Of a DNA stretch of 64,000 nt, positions 7,707-18,228 are shown one piece after another. The stretch is taken from the NCBI RefSeq assembly GCF_013003965.1, contig NZ_CP053069.1:3999419-4063418 (forward strand), given 5' to 3'. The stretch comes from Usitatibacter rugosus. Lineage in GTDB: Bacteria; Pseudomonadota; Gammaproteobacteria; Burkholderiales; Usitatibacteraceae. Below the pieces are notes generated by a model. It was not told the DNA's origin. It saw only the letters and a program-made list of their open reading frames with translations, and did no database searches. Both the position numbers and the translations under genes were made by a program. The first letter of the stretch is position 1; the number at the start of each line of letters is the position of its first letter.

Positions 7707-8783
7707 ATGGTCCCCGACGCCGTCAACCTCGACTCGCTGCGGCGGGTTCTCGTCATCAAGCTGCGCCACCACGGCGACGTGCTCCTGTCCTCTCCCGTGC
7801 TGCAGGTGCTGAAGAACCGCGCGCCCGGCGTGGAGATCGATGCGCTCGTCTATGCGGACACGCGCGACATGCTCGCCGGCCACCCGGCGCTGTCGATGCT
7901 GCACACGGTGGACCGCAGCTGGAAGCGCCAGCCCGTCGCCACGCAATGGCCCTCCGAGCTGGGCTTGTTCAAGCGCCTGGCCGGCCGCAAGTACCAGCTG
8001 ATCGTGCACCTCACCGATCATTGGCGCGGAGCCTGGCTCGCGCAGGCGCTGCGCCCTCGCTGGTCCGTGGCGCCCGCGCGCGCGAGCCGCTTCTGGAAAT
8101 GGTCGTTCACGCACCGCTATCCGTTGCCGAAGGCCACGCCCCGCCACACGGTCGAGGCGAATCTCGACGCGCTTCGCAGGATCGGCGTCTATCCGGAGGA
8201 AGACGAGAAGAAGCTGGTGCTCGTTCCCGGCGATGAAGCCACGCAGCGCGTGGACCAGCTCCTGGCGCAGCATGGCCTCGCTCCCAAGCAGTTCATCCAG
8301 GCCCATCCCACGTCGCGCTGGCTCTTCAAGGCGTGGACCGAGGCGAAGAACGCCGAGCTCCTGCGCGCCCTGGTGCGCGACGGCCAGCGCGTCGTCGTCA
8401 CCGGAGCGCCGGACGCACGCGAGAAAGCGATCCTCGGGCGCATCCTCCACGCGGCGGGCGAAGGCGTGGTCGATCTCTCCGGCCAGCTCACGCTGCGCGA
8501 GATGGGGGCGCTCTCCGCGAGGGCAAGGCTCTTCTTCGGCGTGGATTCGGCGCCGATGCACATCGCCTCCGCCATGGGCACGCCGGTGGTGGCACTCTTC
8601 GGCCCGAGCGGCGAGCACGAATGGGGTCCGTGGAAGGTGGCGCACCGCATCGTGACCAGCACGCATCCGTGCCGCCCGTGCGGCAACGACGGCTGCGGCG
8701 GCGGCAAGGTGAGCGAATGCCTCACCACGTTGCCCGTCGAGCGCGTGCGCTCCGCGATCAACGAGCTGCTCGCACGGCCTTGA
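7707..8783 (+). CDS. GT9 glycosyltransferase, lipopolysaccharide heptosyltransferase III-like
   Basis: 358 residues. The opening VLVIKLRHHGDVLLSSPVLQ is characteristic of the RfaQ/WaaQ branch of GT9 heptosyltransferases. The nucleotide-sugar-binding C-terminal domain has FFGVDSAPMHIASAMGTPVV and LFGPSGEHEWGPW. A cluster of cysteines near the end (PCRPCGNDGCGGGKVSEC) is common in this subgroup. It would add heptose to the LPS core on the inner face of the inner membrane. It starts three bases after the acyltransferase stop. Confidence 0.85.
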   Translation: MVPDAVNLDSLRRVLVIKLRHHGDVLLSSPVLQVLKNRAPGVEIDALVYADTRDMLAGHPALSMLHTVDRSWKRQPVATQWPSELGLFKRLAGRKYQLIVHLTDHWRGAWLAQALRPRWSVAPARASRFWKWSFTHRYPLPKATPRHTVEANLDALRRIGVYPEEDEKKLVLVPGDEATQRVDQLLAQHGLAPKQFIQAHPTSRWLFKAWTEAKNAELLRALVRDGQRVVVTGAPDAREKAILGRILHAAGEGVVDLSGQLTLREMGALSARARLFFGVDSAPMHIASAMGTPVVALFGPSGEHEWGPWKVAHRIVTSTHPCRPCGNDGCGGGKVSECLTTLPVERVRSAINELLARP

Positions 8784-9937
8784 GCGAACCGCGCGCCGCC
8801 GCCCCGCGCGGCCTCGGCCCGCGCATCGCGCTGGTCCGCGGCCGCTATGACCCCTTCGGCGGCGCCGAGCGCTTCGTGCAGAACGCCGTCGAGGCGCTGC
8901 GCACCCAGGGCGCGGCGCTCACCCTCATCACCCGAAGCTGGCCCGACCATGACGGCAGCGCTCTGCAAGTCGATCCGTTCTACCTCGGCAGCCTGTGGCG
9001 CGACTGGGGCTTCGAGCGCGCCGTGTGCGCCGAGCTCTCGCGCCGCCACTTCGACCTCGTCCAGTCCCACGAGCGCATCGCATGCTGCGACGTCTACCGT
9101 GCCGGCGACGGCGTGCATGCGGAGTGGCTCGAACAGCGCGCGCGCGTGCAATCGGCCGTGGGGCGCGCGGTGACGCGAGCGAGCCCGCACCACCGCTTCC
9201 TGCTCGACGCGGAGCGGCGCCTCTTCACCTCGCCGCGGCTGCGCTCGGTGATCTGCAACTCCGCGATGGTGCGCGACGAGATCGCCGAACGCTTCGGGGT
9301 CGAGCGCTCCAAGCTCACCCTGATCCGCAACGCCGTCGACAGCTCGCGCTTCCACCCAGGGCTGCGCGCGGAGTTCCGCGACGCCGTGCGCCAGCAGCTG
9401 AAGATTCCCGGCAACGCCAACGTCGTGGCGTATGTGGGCTCCGGTTTCGAGCGCAAGGGCGTGGGCGTGCTGCTCGAGGCGGCAGCCCGCGTGAAGCCCG
9501 CGCCGTGGGTCATCGTGGTGGGCAAGGACAAGCGCTCGGCGCGCTACGCCGCGCTCTCGCGCCAGCTCGGCATCGAGGAGCGCGTGCGCTTCGTCGGCGC
9601 CGTCTCGGACGTGCGGCCCTACTACGCGGCGGCCGACAGCTTCGCGCTGCCCACGCTCTACGATCCGTTCCCCAACGCCGGGCTCGAGGCCATGGCCTGC
9701 GGGCTGCCCGTGGTCACCTCCACGAAGTGCGGGCTGGCGGAGCTGGTGCGCGACGGCGAATCGGGTTTCGTGCGCGACGCGCTCGATGTCGCCGGCCTCG
9801 CCGGAGCCCTGGAGCGGCTCGATCCCGGCGCGGCCGTGCGCCTGGGCGAGGCCGCGCGCGATGTCGTGGCGCCCCTCACGCCGGCGGCGATGGCGCGCGA
9901 ATACGTCGACCTCTACACGCGGCTCCTGCGAAGATAG
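8780..9937 (+). CDS. GT4 glycosyltransferase, WaaG-like
   Basis: 385 residues from a TTG that overlaps the preceding TGA (TTGA); no ATG or GTG fits before the conserved start of the domain. The N-terminus GRYDPFGGAERFVQ and the C-terminal DPFPNAGLEAMACGLPVV (the E-x7-E region that binds UDP-sugar) are those of WaaG-type core glucosyltransferases; PTLYDPFPN is close to that subgroup. It probably adds the first outer-core hexose to heptose. Donor and acceptor are inferred. Confidence 0.82.
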   Translation: MSEPRAAAPRGLGPRIALVRGRYDPFGGAERFVQNAVEALRTQGAALTLITRSWPDHDGSALQVDPFYLGSLWRDWGFERAVCAELSRRHFDLVQSHERIACCDVYRAGDGVHAEWLEQRARVQSAVGRAVTRASPHHRFLLDAERRLFTSPRLRSVICNSAMVRDEIAERFGVERSKLTLIRNAVDSSRFHPGLRAEFRDAVRQQLKIPGNANVVAYVGSGFERKGVGVLLEAAARVKPAPWVIVVGKDKRSARYAALSRQLGIEERVRFVGAVSDVRPYYAAADSFALPTLYDPFPNAGLEAMACGLPVVTSTKCGLAELVRDGESGFVRDALDVAGLAGALERLDPGAAVRLGEAARDVVAPLTPAAMAREYVDLYTRLLRR

Positions 9938-9942
9938 CGGCG

Positions 9943-11663
<1,721 letters not shown>

Positions 11664-11667
<4 letters not shown>

Positions 11668-12749
11668 GGATCCTCCACACCGAGTCGTCGCTCGGTTGGG
11701 GCGGCCAGGAAATCCGCGTGCTCACCGAAGCGCGCGGCGTAGCACGCCTGGGCCACGAGGTCCTGCTGGCGGCCCCCGCGGAATCCCGCATCCATCGCGA
11801 GGCCCCGCGCTTCGGCGTCGCCTCGCAGGCGCTGCCGATCGGGCGGAAGGGCCTGGCCGGCATCGCGGCGATGCGCCGCCTGCTCGCCGATCGCGCCTTC
11901 GATGTCGTGAACACGCACAGCTCCACCGATTCGTGGCTGGCGGCCGTGGCGCGTGCCTCGGGTGCCGGCAAGCCCGCGATCGTGCGCACCCGGCATATCT
12001 CGGCGCCAGTGCCGCGCAACTTCGCGACGCGCTGGCTCTATCGCCAGGCCGAACGCATCGTGACCACCGGCGAGAAGCTGCGCGTGCAGGTGATCGAGGA
12101 GACCGGGGTCGCCCCGGGCCTCGTCGTCTCCGTTCCCACCGGCATCGACCTCGAGCGCTTCGCGCCCGGCGAGCGCGTTGCGGCACGCGCCGTGACCGGG
12201 CTGCCTCCGGACAAGCTCGTCGTCGGCATCGTGGCCACGCTGCGTAGCTGGAAGGGCCACCGCTACCTCATCGAGGCGATCGCGGCGATGGCGGGTCCCG
12301 ACGTCGAGCTCGCGATCGTCGGCGACGGCCCGCAGCGCGAGGCGCTCGAGGCGCAGGCCCGCGGGGCGGGCATCGGCGCGCGCTTCGCCGGCAACCAGGA
12401 CGACGTCGCGCCCTGGCTGCAGTCCTTCGACCTCTTCTGCCTGCCCTCGTACGCCAACGAAGGCGTGCCGCAGGCGTTGATGCAGGCCATGGCGTGCGGG
12501 CTGCCCGTGGTGACGACCGATGTCGGCAGCATCGGCGAGATCGTCACTGACGGCGTCACCGGCGTGCTGGTGAAGCCACAGGATGCCTCCGCGATTCGCG
12601 GTGCCGTCGAAGCCCTGCTGCAGGATGGCGCGAAACGGCGCTCGCTCGGCGAGGCCGCCGCGGAGCGAGCCCGCGAACGATTCGGCGAGGCACGAATGGT
12701 CGAACGCATGGTCGCCGCCTTCGAAGCGGCGCGAAGCGGGGCTGCCTAG
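11664..12749 (+). CDS. GT4 glycosyltransferase
   Basis: 361 residues, overlapping the flippase stop as ATGA. GT-B fold: N-terminal SSLGWGGQEIRVLTEARG, the linker block VGIVATLRSWKGHRYLIEA, and the donor-binding motif NEGVPQALMQAMACGLPVVT. This resembles core or O-antigen GT4 enzymes that use UDP- or GDP-sugars. The GWGGQE opening is often seen in enzymes next to msbA or heptosyltransferases in Betaproteobacteria. Specific sugar unknown. Confidence 0.82.
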
Positions 12750-12751
12750 CG

Positions 12752-13858
12752 ATGGGCGAACGCTTCGAGTCGCGAATGGTGGCCGTCACCCGCGCCTTCT
12801 CGCGGCGGGGCGGCGCGCCGGGCGAGAAGCAGCCGCCGGCGGACCCGAAGCGCATCCTCATCGCGCACAACCTGCTGCTGGGCGACACGCTCATGCTGAC
12901 GCCGCTGCTCGCCAAGCTGCGTGCGCTGCATCCCGGCGCGGACATCGCGCTGCTCGCGAACCCGTCGTTCCTGCCGCTCTACTCGGCGCACCCGTACGGC
13001 GTGCGCGCCCTGCCCTACACGCCGCACCAATCGCAGACGACGCACGACCTCCTCGAGGAACCGGATTTCGATCTCGCGATCGTCCCGGGCGACAACCGCT
13101 ACTCGTGGCTCGCGGCCGCTTCGGGCGCGCGCCATGTGGTCGCGCATGCGGGCGACGTGCCGTGGACCAAGAACTGGTTCGTCGATGACGCGCGCCCCTA
13201 TCCCTCGCAACCTGCCGCGTGGGGCGACATGGTTTCGGAGCTGGTGGATGGTCCCGATCCGCCGCCGTTTCGCGAAGGCGACTGGCCCGCGCCCATGGCC
13301 GACGACTTCGCCAAGCCGAACGCGCCGTATGCGGTGCTGCACGTCGGAGCGAGCACGCCGCTCAAGCTCTGGAAGCCCGAGCGCTGGCGCGAGCTCGCCG
13401 CAACACTCGAGCGCTCCGGCCTCGCGATCGCGTGGAGCGCGGGCAAGAACGAGACCGCGCTCGTCGCCGAATGCGATCCCGAAGGACGCTACGCGTCGTA
13501 CGCAGGACGGCTGGATCTCGCTCAGCTCTGGCACCTGCTGAAGGGTGCGGCGGTGCTCGTGGCGCCCGACACCGGCGTCGCGCACCTCGGCCGCACGGCT
13601 TTCACGCCGACGGTGACGCTCTACGGTCCCGGCTCGGCCGTGATCTGCGGGCCCGGACGCTTCTGGCGCGAGGCTCCGGTGCGCTCGGTCACCGTGGATC
13701 CCTTCGAGTGCCGCGACCAGAAGATCCTCTTCCGCCGCGAAATCGAATGGGTGCGCCGCTGCGGCCGCTCGACGCGCGAATGTGCCGAGCCGCGCTGCAT
13801 GCATGCGATCGGCGTGCCCGCCGTGCTCTCGGCCGTCGAAGAGATCCGCCGTCGATGA
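12752..13858 (+). CDS. GT9 heptosyltransferase-family protein
   Basis: 368 residues, starting two bases after the preceding stop. The motifs are ILIAHNLLLGDTLMLTPLLA (N-terminal GT9 block), HVGASTPLKLWKPERW, and APDTGVAHLGRTAFTPTVTLYGPG (C-terminal donor site), so the GT9 fold is complete. The N-terminal 30 residues are an extra basic segment. The C-terminal half has several cysteines (CRDQ, CGRSTRECAEPRC), as in other members of this subgroup. The likely role is transfer of heptose or a related sugar during LPS assembly. Confidence 0.8.
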   Translation: MGERFESRMVAVTRAFSRRGGAPGEKQPPADPKRILIAHNLLLGDTLMLTPLLAKLRALHPGADIALLANPSFLPLYSAHPYGVRALPYTPHQSQTTHDLLEEPDFDLAIVPGDNRYSWLAAASGARHVVAHAGDVPWTKNWFVDDARPYPSQPAAWGDMVSELVDGPDPPPFREGDWPAPMADDFAKPNAPYAVLHVGASTPLKLWKPERWRELAATLERSGLAIAWSAGKNETALVAECDPEGRYASYAGRLDLAQLWHLLKGAAVLVAPDTGVAHLGRTAFTPTVTLYGPGSAVICGPGRFWREAPVRSVTVDPFECRDQKILFRREIEWVRRCGRSTRECAEPRCMHAIGVPAVLSAVEEIRRR

Positions 13859-14424
13859 GCCGTGACATCCTCACGCACCTCGCGAGCGCCGCGATCGTTG
13901 CCTTCCACGACGGCGCGCTGGCGGCCGCCGACACACCCTGGGCCGACATCGCCGAGAACCACCGCTCGAACTCGAAGCTCTGGGACGAGGAGGACCTCGC
14001 GCGCCGCCGCAACGCGCCCGACGCCGAGATCGTCGCCAACAAGCGCGCCATCGATGCGTTGAACCAGGCGAGGAACGATGCGGTCGAGCGGATCGACGAT
14101 GCGATCCTGCGCGCGCTCGAAGGGCGGCTGCGCGAGGACGCGCGCCTCAACTCGGAAACCGCGGGGATGATGATCGACCGCCTGTCCATCCTCGCGCTCA
14201 AGATCCGCGCGATGGCATTGCAAGCGGCCCGCACGGACGCCAACGATTCGCACCGCGCCGCCTGCGCGGCAAAGCTGGTGCGGCTGCGGGAGCAGCGTGC
14301 CGACCTCGCGCGCTGCCTCGACGAGCTGCTGGATGGCTGCGCTGCCGGCATCGCGCGCTACAAGATCTATCGGCAGTTCAAGATGTACAACGATCCGGCG
14401 ATGAACCCGCATCTTCGGAGTTAG
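13855..14424 (+). CDS. DUF4254 protein
   Basis: 189 residues, overlapping the preceding stop as ATGA. The segment NHRSNSKLWDEEDLARR and the following helices match the DUF4254 family, helical proteins of unknown function often found beside GT9 heptosyltransferases. The protein is highly charged with no signal peptide, so it is probably cytoplasmic. Co-translation with the GT9 gene suggests a shared task in LPS assembly. Its last 47 bases overlap the 3' end of a convergent gene. Confidence 0.7.
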   Translation: MSRDILTHLASAAIVAFHDGALAAADTPWADIAENHRSNSKLWDEEDLARRRNAPDAEIVANKRAIDALNQARNDAVERIDDAILRALEGRLREDARLNSETAGMMIDRLSILALKIRAMALQAARTDANDSHRAACAAKLVRLREQRADLARCLDELLDGCAAGIARYKIYRQFKMYNDPAMNPHLRS

Positions 14425-15460
14425 CTGGGTTCCCGCCTGCGCGGGAATGACGGCGCATCAATCGATCGAGCCGCTCCGCGACGATCGTATCCTCCAGCTC
14501 CGCCACGCTCGTCTCCGCCTCCAGGACGTCCACGTTGGCCCCGCGCGGTCCCCACTGGGACGGGTGCGGCGAAACGGCCGTCTGCGCGAAGAGGCCCAGC
14601 ACGCCGCCGGGGCTCGCGGCCGCGAGATGCATGAGGCCGCTGTCCGGAAACACCGAGGTGCGTGCATGCCAGACGCGGGCGATGGTCGGAGCGAGCCCGC
14701 CGCGATACGGATGGATGAACGGCAGGCCGCGCGCGATGATCGGCTCGGCCACATCGTCGTCGCCGGGATAGTCGGGATTGTCGGCGCGGCCCGGTGTCCA
14801 TACGAGCAACGTATGCAGGCCGTGCTCGGCGTGCAGCCTGCGGGCCCAGCGCAACACCTGTGCGGCATCGGGACGCCGGTGCGGACGGCGCGCTCCGAGC
14901 CCGATCGCGACGAAGCCGCGTTCGCCGAGCGAACGCGCCGCGAGCCAGGCGCGCGCTTCCTCGAGCGCGGGCCGCGTGGGCTCGTACTCCGGGAGCGGGA
15001 GCACTTCGGGCACCGGGATGCCGAGCGGCGCCAGCAGCCTCGCCATGCGCTCGCATTCGTGGCCGGCCCGCGGAGCGGGCAACGGATCGGTGACGAAGGG
15101 ACCTTCCTCGCCGGCGTAGGCGATGGTGCGCTTCGCTCCCGCGAGCATCGCGCGGCGCGCCGCGCGCGGCGAGACTTCGCCGCCGGCCGCGATCGCCACG
15201 TCGTAGCGGCGCGACCGCAGGCGCAGCATCTGCACGGCTTGCTGCAAGGCCGCACGCACCGAGACATGCGTGCCCGATCGCGCCCGGCGATAGGTCCAGA
15301 CGCGGTCGATGTCGCGGTTGCCCGCGAGCAGCCACGCGTTGTAGTCGCTCGCGAGCAGCTCGATGCGCGCTTCGGGCAGCGCCGTGCGGATCACCCGCAG
15401 CATCGGGGTCGCGAGCAACAGGTCGCCGATCTTGTCGCGCTTGACGACGAGGATCTTCAT
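14378..15460 (-). CDS. GT9 glycosyltransferase with C-terminus read through a REP-like element
   Basis: 360 residues. The N-terminus ILVVKRDKIGDLLLATPMLR is a clear GT9 heptosyltransferase opening, and the donor site is seen as TSVFPDSGLMHLAAASPGGV. The last 26 residues (beginning RRHSRAGGNPANSE) are encoded by a REP-like palindrome and by the antisense of the DUF4254 gene end, so the natural protein probably once ended earlier. It is convergent to the LPS run and probably monocistronic. Function is as for other GT9 enzymes; the sugar is unknown. Confidence 0.8.
   Translation of the reverse strand: MKILVVKRDKIGDLLLATPMLRVIRTALPEARIELLASDYNAWLLAGNRDIDRVWTYRRARSGTHVSVRAALQQAVQMLRLRSRRYDVAIAAGGEVSPRAARRAMLAGAKRTIAYAGEEGPFVTDPLPAPRAGHECERMARLLAPLGIPVPEVLPLPEYEPTRPALEEARAWLAARSLGERGFVAIGLGARRPHRRPDAAQVLRWARRLHAEHGLHTLLVWTPGRADNPDYPGDDDVAEPIIARGLPFIHPYRGGLAPTIARVWHARTSVFPDSGLMHLAAASPGGVLGLFAQTAVSPHPSQWGPRGANVDVLEAETSVAELEDTIVAERLDRLMRRHSRAGGNPANSEDAGSSPDRCTS
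14425..14455. repeat. REP-like palindromic element
   Basis: A perfect seven-base-pair stem, TTCCCGC at 14430-14436 and GCGGGAA at 14441-14447 with a CTGC loop, sits in the consensus 'TTCCCGC..GCGGGAATGACG' seen as dispersed repeats in many Proteobacteria. It lies between convergent genes, directly after the DUF4254 stop, and could also serve as a transcription end. The minus-strand gene reads through it. Confidence 0.65.
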
Positions 15461-15592
15461 CGGGGGGTCAACGGGAACGCGCCGGGCGCGTTCTTGGAGG
15501 AACTCGGGTGGCCTTGCGGAGGTCTGTCGTTAGAATAGCGTGAAAATCCGCCCGGTCGACCGGCGCGTATCCATCCAAAGGCCCGCCCTCCC

Positions 15593-17359
15593 ATGATCCG
15601 ACGCTTGCTCCCCCTGCTGTTCGCTGCGCTTGCCGGTGCCGCCTTCGCGACTCCCGAGATCCCGCGCATCGTACCCGGGGAGGTCGTCGCCAACGCGAAG
15701 GCCCTGCCCGTCGCCAAGGTGCGCCTGGGCGGCACGCCCACCCCGCTGGTGCTGCCGGCCATCACGGATGCGGAAGTGGAATCCGTGCGCAAGTCCAACC
15801 GCGACGGCGCCGCCAAAGGCTATTCGAAGCGCGTACGCGTCGGCACCAACCGGGATGTGCCTGCCCCCACCGGCAAGGCCGCCAAGGCCCTGGAGGCCGC
15901 CTGGAAGCCCGTGGAAGGCGGTTATGCGGCGCGGTTCGCCATTACCTCGCCGGATGCGGTCGCCCTGCGTGCGGGGATCGATCTTTCCGGACTACCGCTG
16001 GAAGCGGAAATGATCTTCATCGGCTCGGCGGCGCCCGATTCCCCCTTGGGGCCGACCCGCGTCGGCGACATCGCGGACCGCACCGGCCCCTGGTGGTCCC
16101 CGCCCACGGAAGGCGACACGCAGGTCGTGGAAGTCTTCGTACCGCAGGGCGCGAAGGCCAGCGCGCCGACGCTTCGCTTCGCGAAGGTCTCGCACCTGTT
16201 CACCTCCGCCGCGAGCGGCTTCAAGTCCTTCTCCAAGGCCATCGGCGATTCGGGCGATTGCAACGTGGACATCGCGTGCGCCCAGAACCCCTCGGCCTCT
16301 TTCCTGAACACCCGCAATTCCGTTGCTCGCATGATCTTCACGCGCCCCGAGGGCTCGTTCCTGTGCACCGGCACGCTGCTGAACGACGTCGATCCCGGCC
16401 AGCAAGTCCCCTGGTTCTATTCGGCCAACCATTGCTTCGACAACGAAGACCCGCCCTATCGCACGCCCGAGCAGATGCGCCCCATCGCCGCTTCGCTCGT
16501 CACGTACTGGTTCTTCGAGGCCACTGCGTGCGGCAGCGACGTCGCCGGCCCCTTCGTCACGCGCACCGGTGGCGCCACGTGGGTCTACAGCAACCAGGCG
16601 CGGGACGTGCTGTTCCTTCGCCTGAACGAGCAGCCACCCAACGGGGCCTTCCTCACTGGCTATAGCACCGAGGCCTTTGCCGCGGGGCAAACGGGCACCG
16701 ACTTCCACCATCCCTCCGGCGACCTGAAGAAATGGTCGCAAGGCACGGTCCAGCGCTTCTCCACGCCGTTCACCGGCGCCGTGCCGAATGGCTATACGGA
16801 GGTGAAGTGGTTCACCGGCACCACCGAGGGCGGCAGCAGCGGCTCGGGCCTGTGGGCGTTCGACGGCAGCCAGTACCTCTTCCGCGGCGGCCTCTGGGGC
16901 GGCACGGCGCTGTGCAGCGTCCCCGAGGGCACGGACCACTTCTCGCGCTTCGACCTCGTGTTCCCCGAGATTGCGCGCTGGCTCGCCGCGGCCGCCGTGC
17001 CGTTCGCGAACTTCAGCGACATCTGGTGGGGCGGTCCTTCCGAATCGGGCTGGGGCCTCAACATCCTGCAGCACCCGTCCAACGGCGTCTTCGTCGTCTG
17101 GTACACCTACGACGCCCAAGGCAAGCGCATCTGGTACGTGATCACGGATGGCGCGTGGACCTCCTCCGCACGCTTCACCGGCAAGCTCTACGTCACCTCG
17201 GGTCCGGCCTACAACAATCCGAACTACAACGCCGTCAACGCCCACGCCACCGAAGTCGGCGTCGGCACGCTCGAGTTCACCTCCGCCGACGCGGGCACGT
17301 GGAGCTACTCGGTGAACGGCCAGACGGGCACCAAGGCCATCACCCGCACCCCGTTCTAG
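15593..17359 (+). CDS. exported trypsin-like serine protease, lysyl-endopeptidase type
   Basis: 588 residues with an N-terminal signal peptide (cleavage near AFA-TP, residues 19-20). A propeptide-like region leads to a trypsin-fold domain with the triad H280 (in FYSANHCF), D338 (in QARDVLFLRL) and S416 (in GSSGSG). The wording around these residues and the cysteines is like Achromobacter/Lysobacter lysyl endopeptidases. A C-terminal domain of about 100 residues starts at DIWWGGPSESGWGLN, an aromatic-rich module found on other exported proteins, probably for surface or substrate binding. A short GC hairpin without a T-run (17372-17387) follows the stop. The type II secretion operon in this window is a plausible export route. 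Confidence 0.8.
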   Translation: MIRRLLPLLFAALAGAAFATPEIPRIVPGEVVANAKALPVAKVRLGGTPTPLVLPAITDAEVESVRKSNRDGAAKGYSKRVRVGTNRDVPAPTGKAAKALEAAWKPVEGGYAARFAITSPDAVALRAGIDLSGLPLEAEMIFIGSAAPDSPLGPTRVGDIADRTGPWWSPPTEGDTQVVEVFVPQGAKASAPTLRFAKVSHLFTSAASGFKSFSKAIGDSGDCNVDIACAQNPSASFLNTRNSVARMIFTRPEGSFLCTGTLLNDVDPGQQVPWFYSANHCFDNEDPPYRTPEQMRPIAASLVTYWFFEATACGSDVAGPFVTRTGGATWVYSNQARDVLFLRLNEQPPNGAFLTGYSTEAFAAGQTGTDFHHPSGDLKKWSQGTVQRFSTPFTGAVPNGYTEVKWFTGTTEGGSSGSGLWAFDGSQYLFRGGLWGGTALCSVPEGTDHFSRFDLVFPEIARWLAAAAVPFANFSDIWWGGPSESGWGLNILQHPSNGVFVVWYTYDAQGKRIWYVITDGAWTSSARFTGKLYVTSGPAYNNPNYNAVNAHATEVGVGTLEFTSADAGTWSYSVNGQTGTKAITRTPF

Positions 17360-17400
17360 CGAAGGCTTGAGCGGGCGCGGCCGCCCGGCTACGCTCGCGC

Positions 17401-18228
17401 ATGCCTGCCACGCTCACGGCCGCCATCGTCACCTGGCGGCCGGACCCCGCGCTCCTCGAAAAAACCGTCGCCTCGCTCGCGCGAGCGGCGGCGCGGGCGC
17501 GCTCCTCCGGCACCCTCTCGGGCGCGACGCTCTTCCTTATCGACAACGGCCCCGCCGAATCGCTGCCCGTGGTGAGCGCCGCCGCCTCGCATTGGGACGC
17601 AAGCCTGGGCGCGGCCGAGATCGTGACGGGCCACGGCAACCTGGGCTATGGCCGCGCCAACAATCTCGTGCTGCCGCGGCTCGAATCGGATTTCCACCTC
17701 GTGCTCAACCCCGACGTGGAGATCGATCCCGAAGCGATCGACGCGGCCCTGCGCTCCTTCGCCGTGCACCCGGAGGTGGGCCTGCTGGCGCCCGCCGCGT
17801 TCGCGCCCGACGGACAGCGCGAGTACCTGTGCAAGCGCTATCCCTCGCCAGGCGTGCTGTTGCTGCGCGGGTTCGCGCCTGCTTTCCTTCGCAAGCGCTT
17901 CGCGGTCGCGCTGGCGCGCTACGAGATGCGCGATGCGATCGGCGATCGATTCGTGGCGGGCGTCCCGCTCGCGAGCGGCTGCTTCCTGCTCGTGCGCACG
18001 CCGCTCCTCAGGGCACTGGGCGGATTCGACCCGCGCTACTTCATGTACTTCGAGGACTACGACTTGAGCCTTCGCGTCGCGAGCCGCGCGACCGTGGCCT
18101 ACGAGCCGGCGGTGCGCATCGTGCACCACGGCGGCGAAGCGGCGCGCAAGGGCCTGCGCCACATCGGCTGGTTCGCGGCCTCGGCCCTGCGCTTCTTCTC
18201 GCGCCACGGCTGGCGCGCGCGGTCCTAG
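17401..18228 (+). CDS. GT2 glycosyltransferase, rhamnosyltransferase-like
   Basis: 275 residues. The GT-A fold is shown by LTAAIVTWRPD, NLGYGRANN, the metal-binding region VLNPDVEID (the usual NPD form of this subgroup) and the acceptor-site block DPRYFMYFEDYDLSLR. These match WbbL-like rhamnosyltransferases. There is no membrane segment. It lies 41 bases after the protease gene, so read-through is possible. Its TAG stop shares the palindrome CTAG with the stop of the convergent gene. Confidence 0.82.
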   Translation: MPATLTAAIVTWRPDPALLEKTVASLARAAARARSSGTLSGATLFLIDNGPAESLPVVSAAASHWDASLGAAEIVTGHGNLGYGRANNLVLPRLESDFHLVLNPDVEIDPEAIDAALRSFAVHPEVGLLAPAAFAPDGQREYLCKRYPSPGVLLLRGFAPAFLRKRFAVALARYEMRDAIGDRFVAGVPLASGCFLLVRTPLLRALGGFDPRYFMYFEDYDLSLRVASRATVAYEPAVRIVHHGGEAARKGLRHIGWFAASALRFFSRHGWRARS

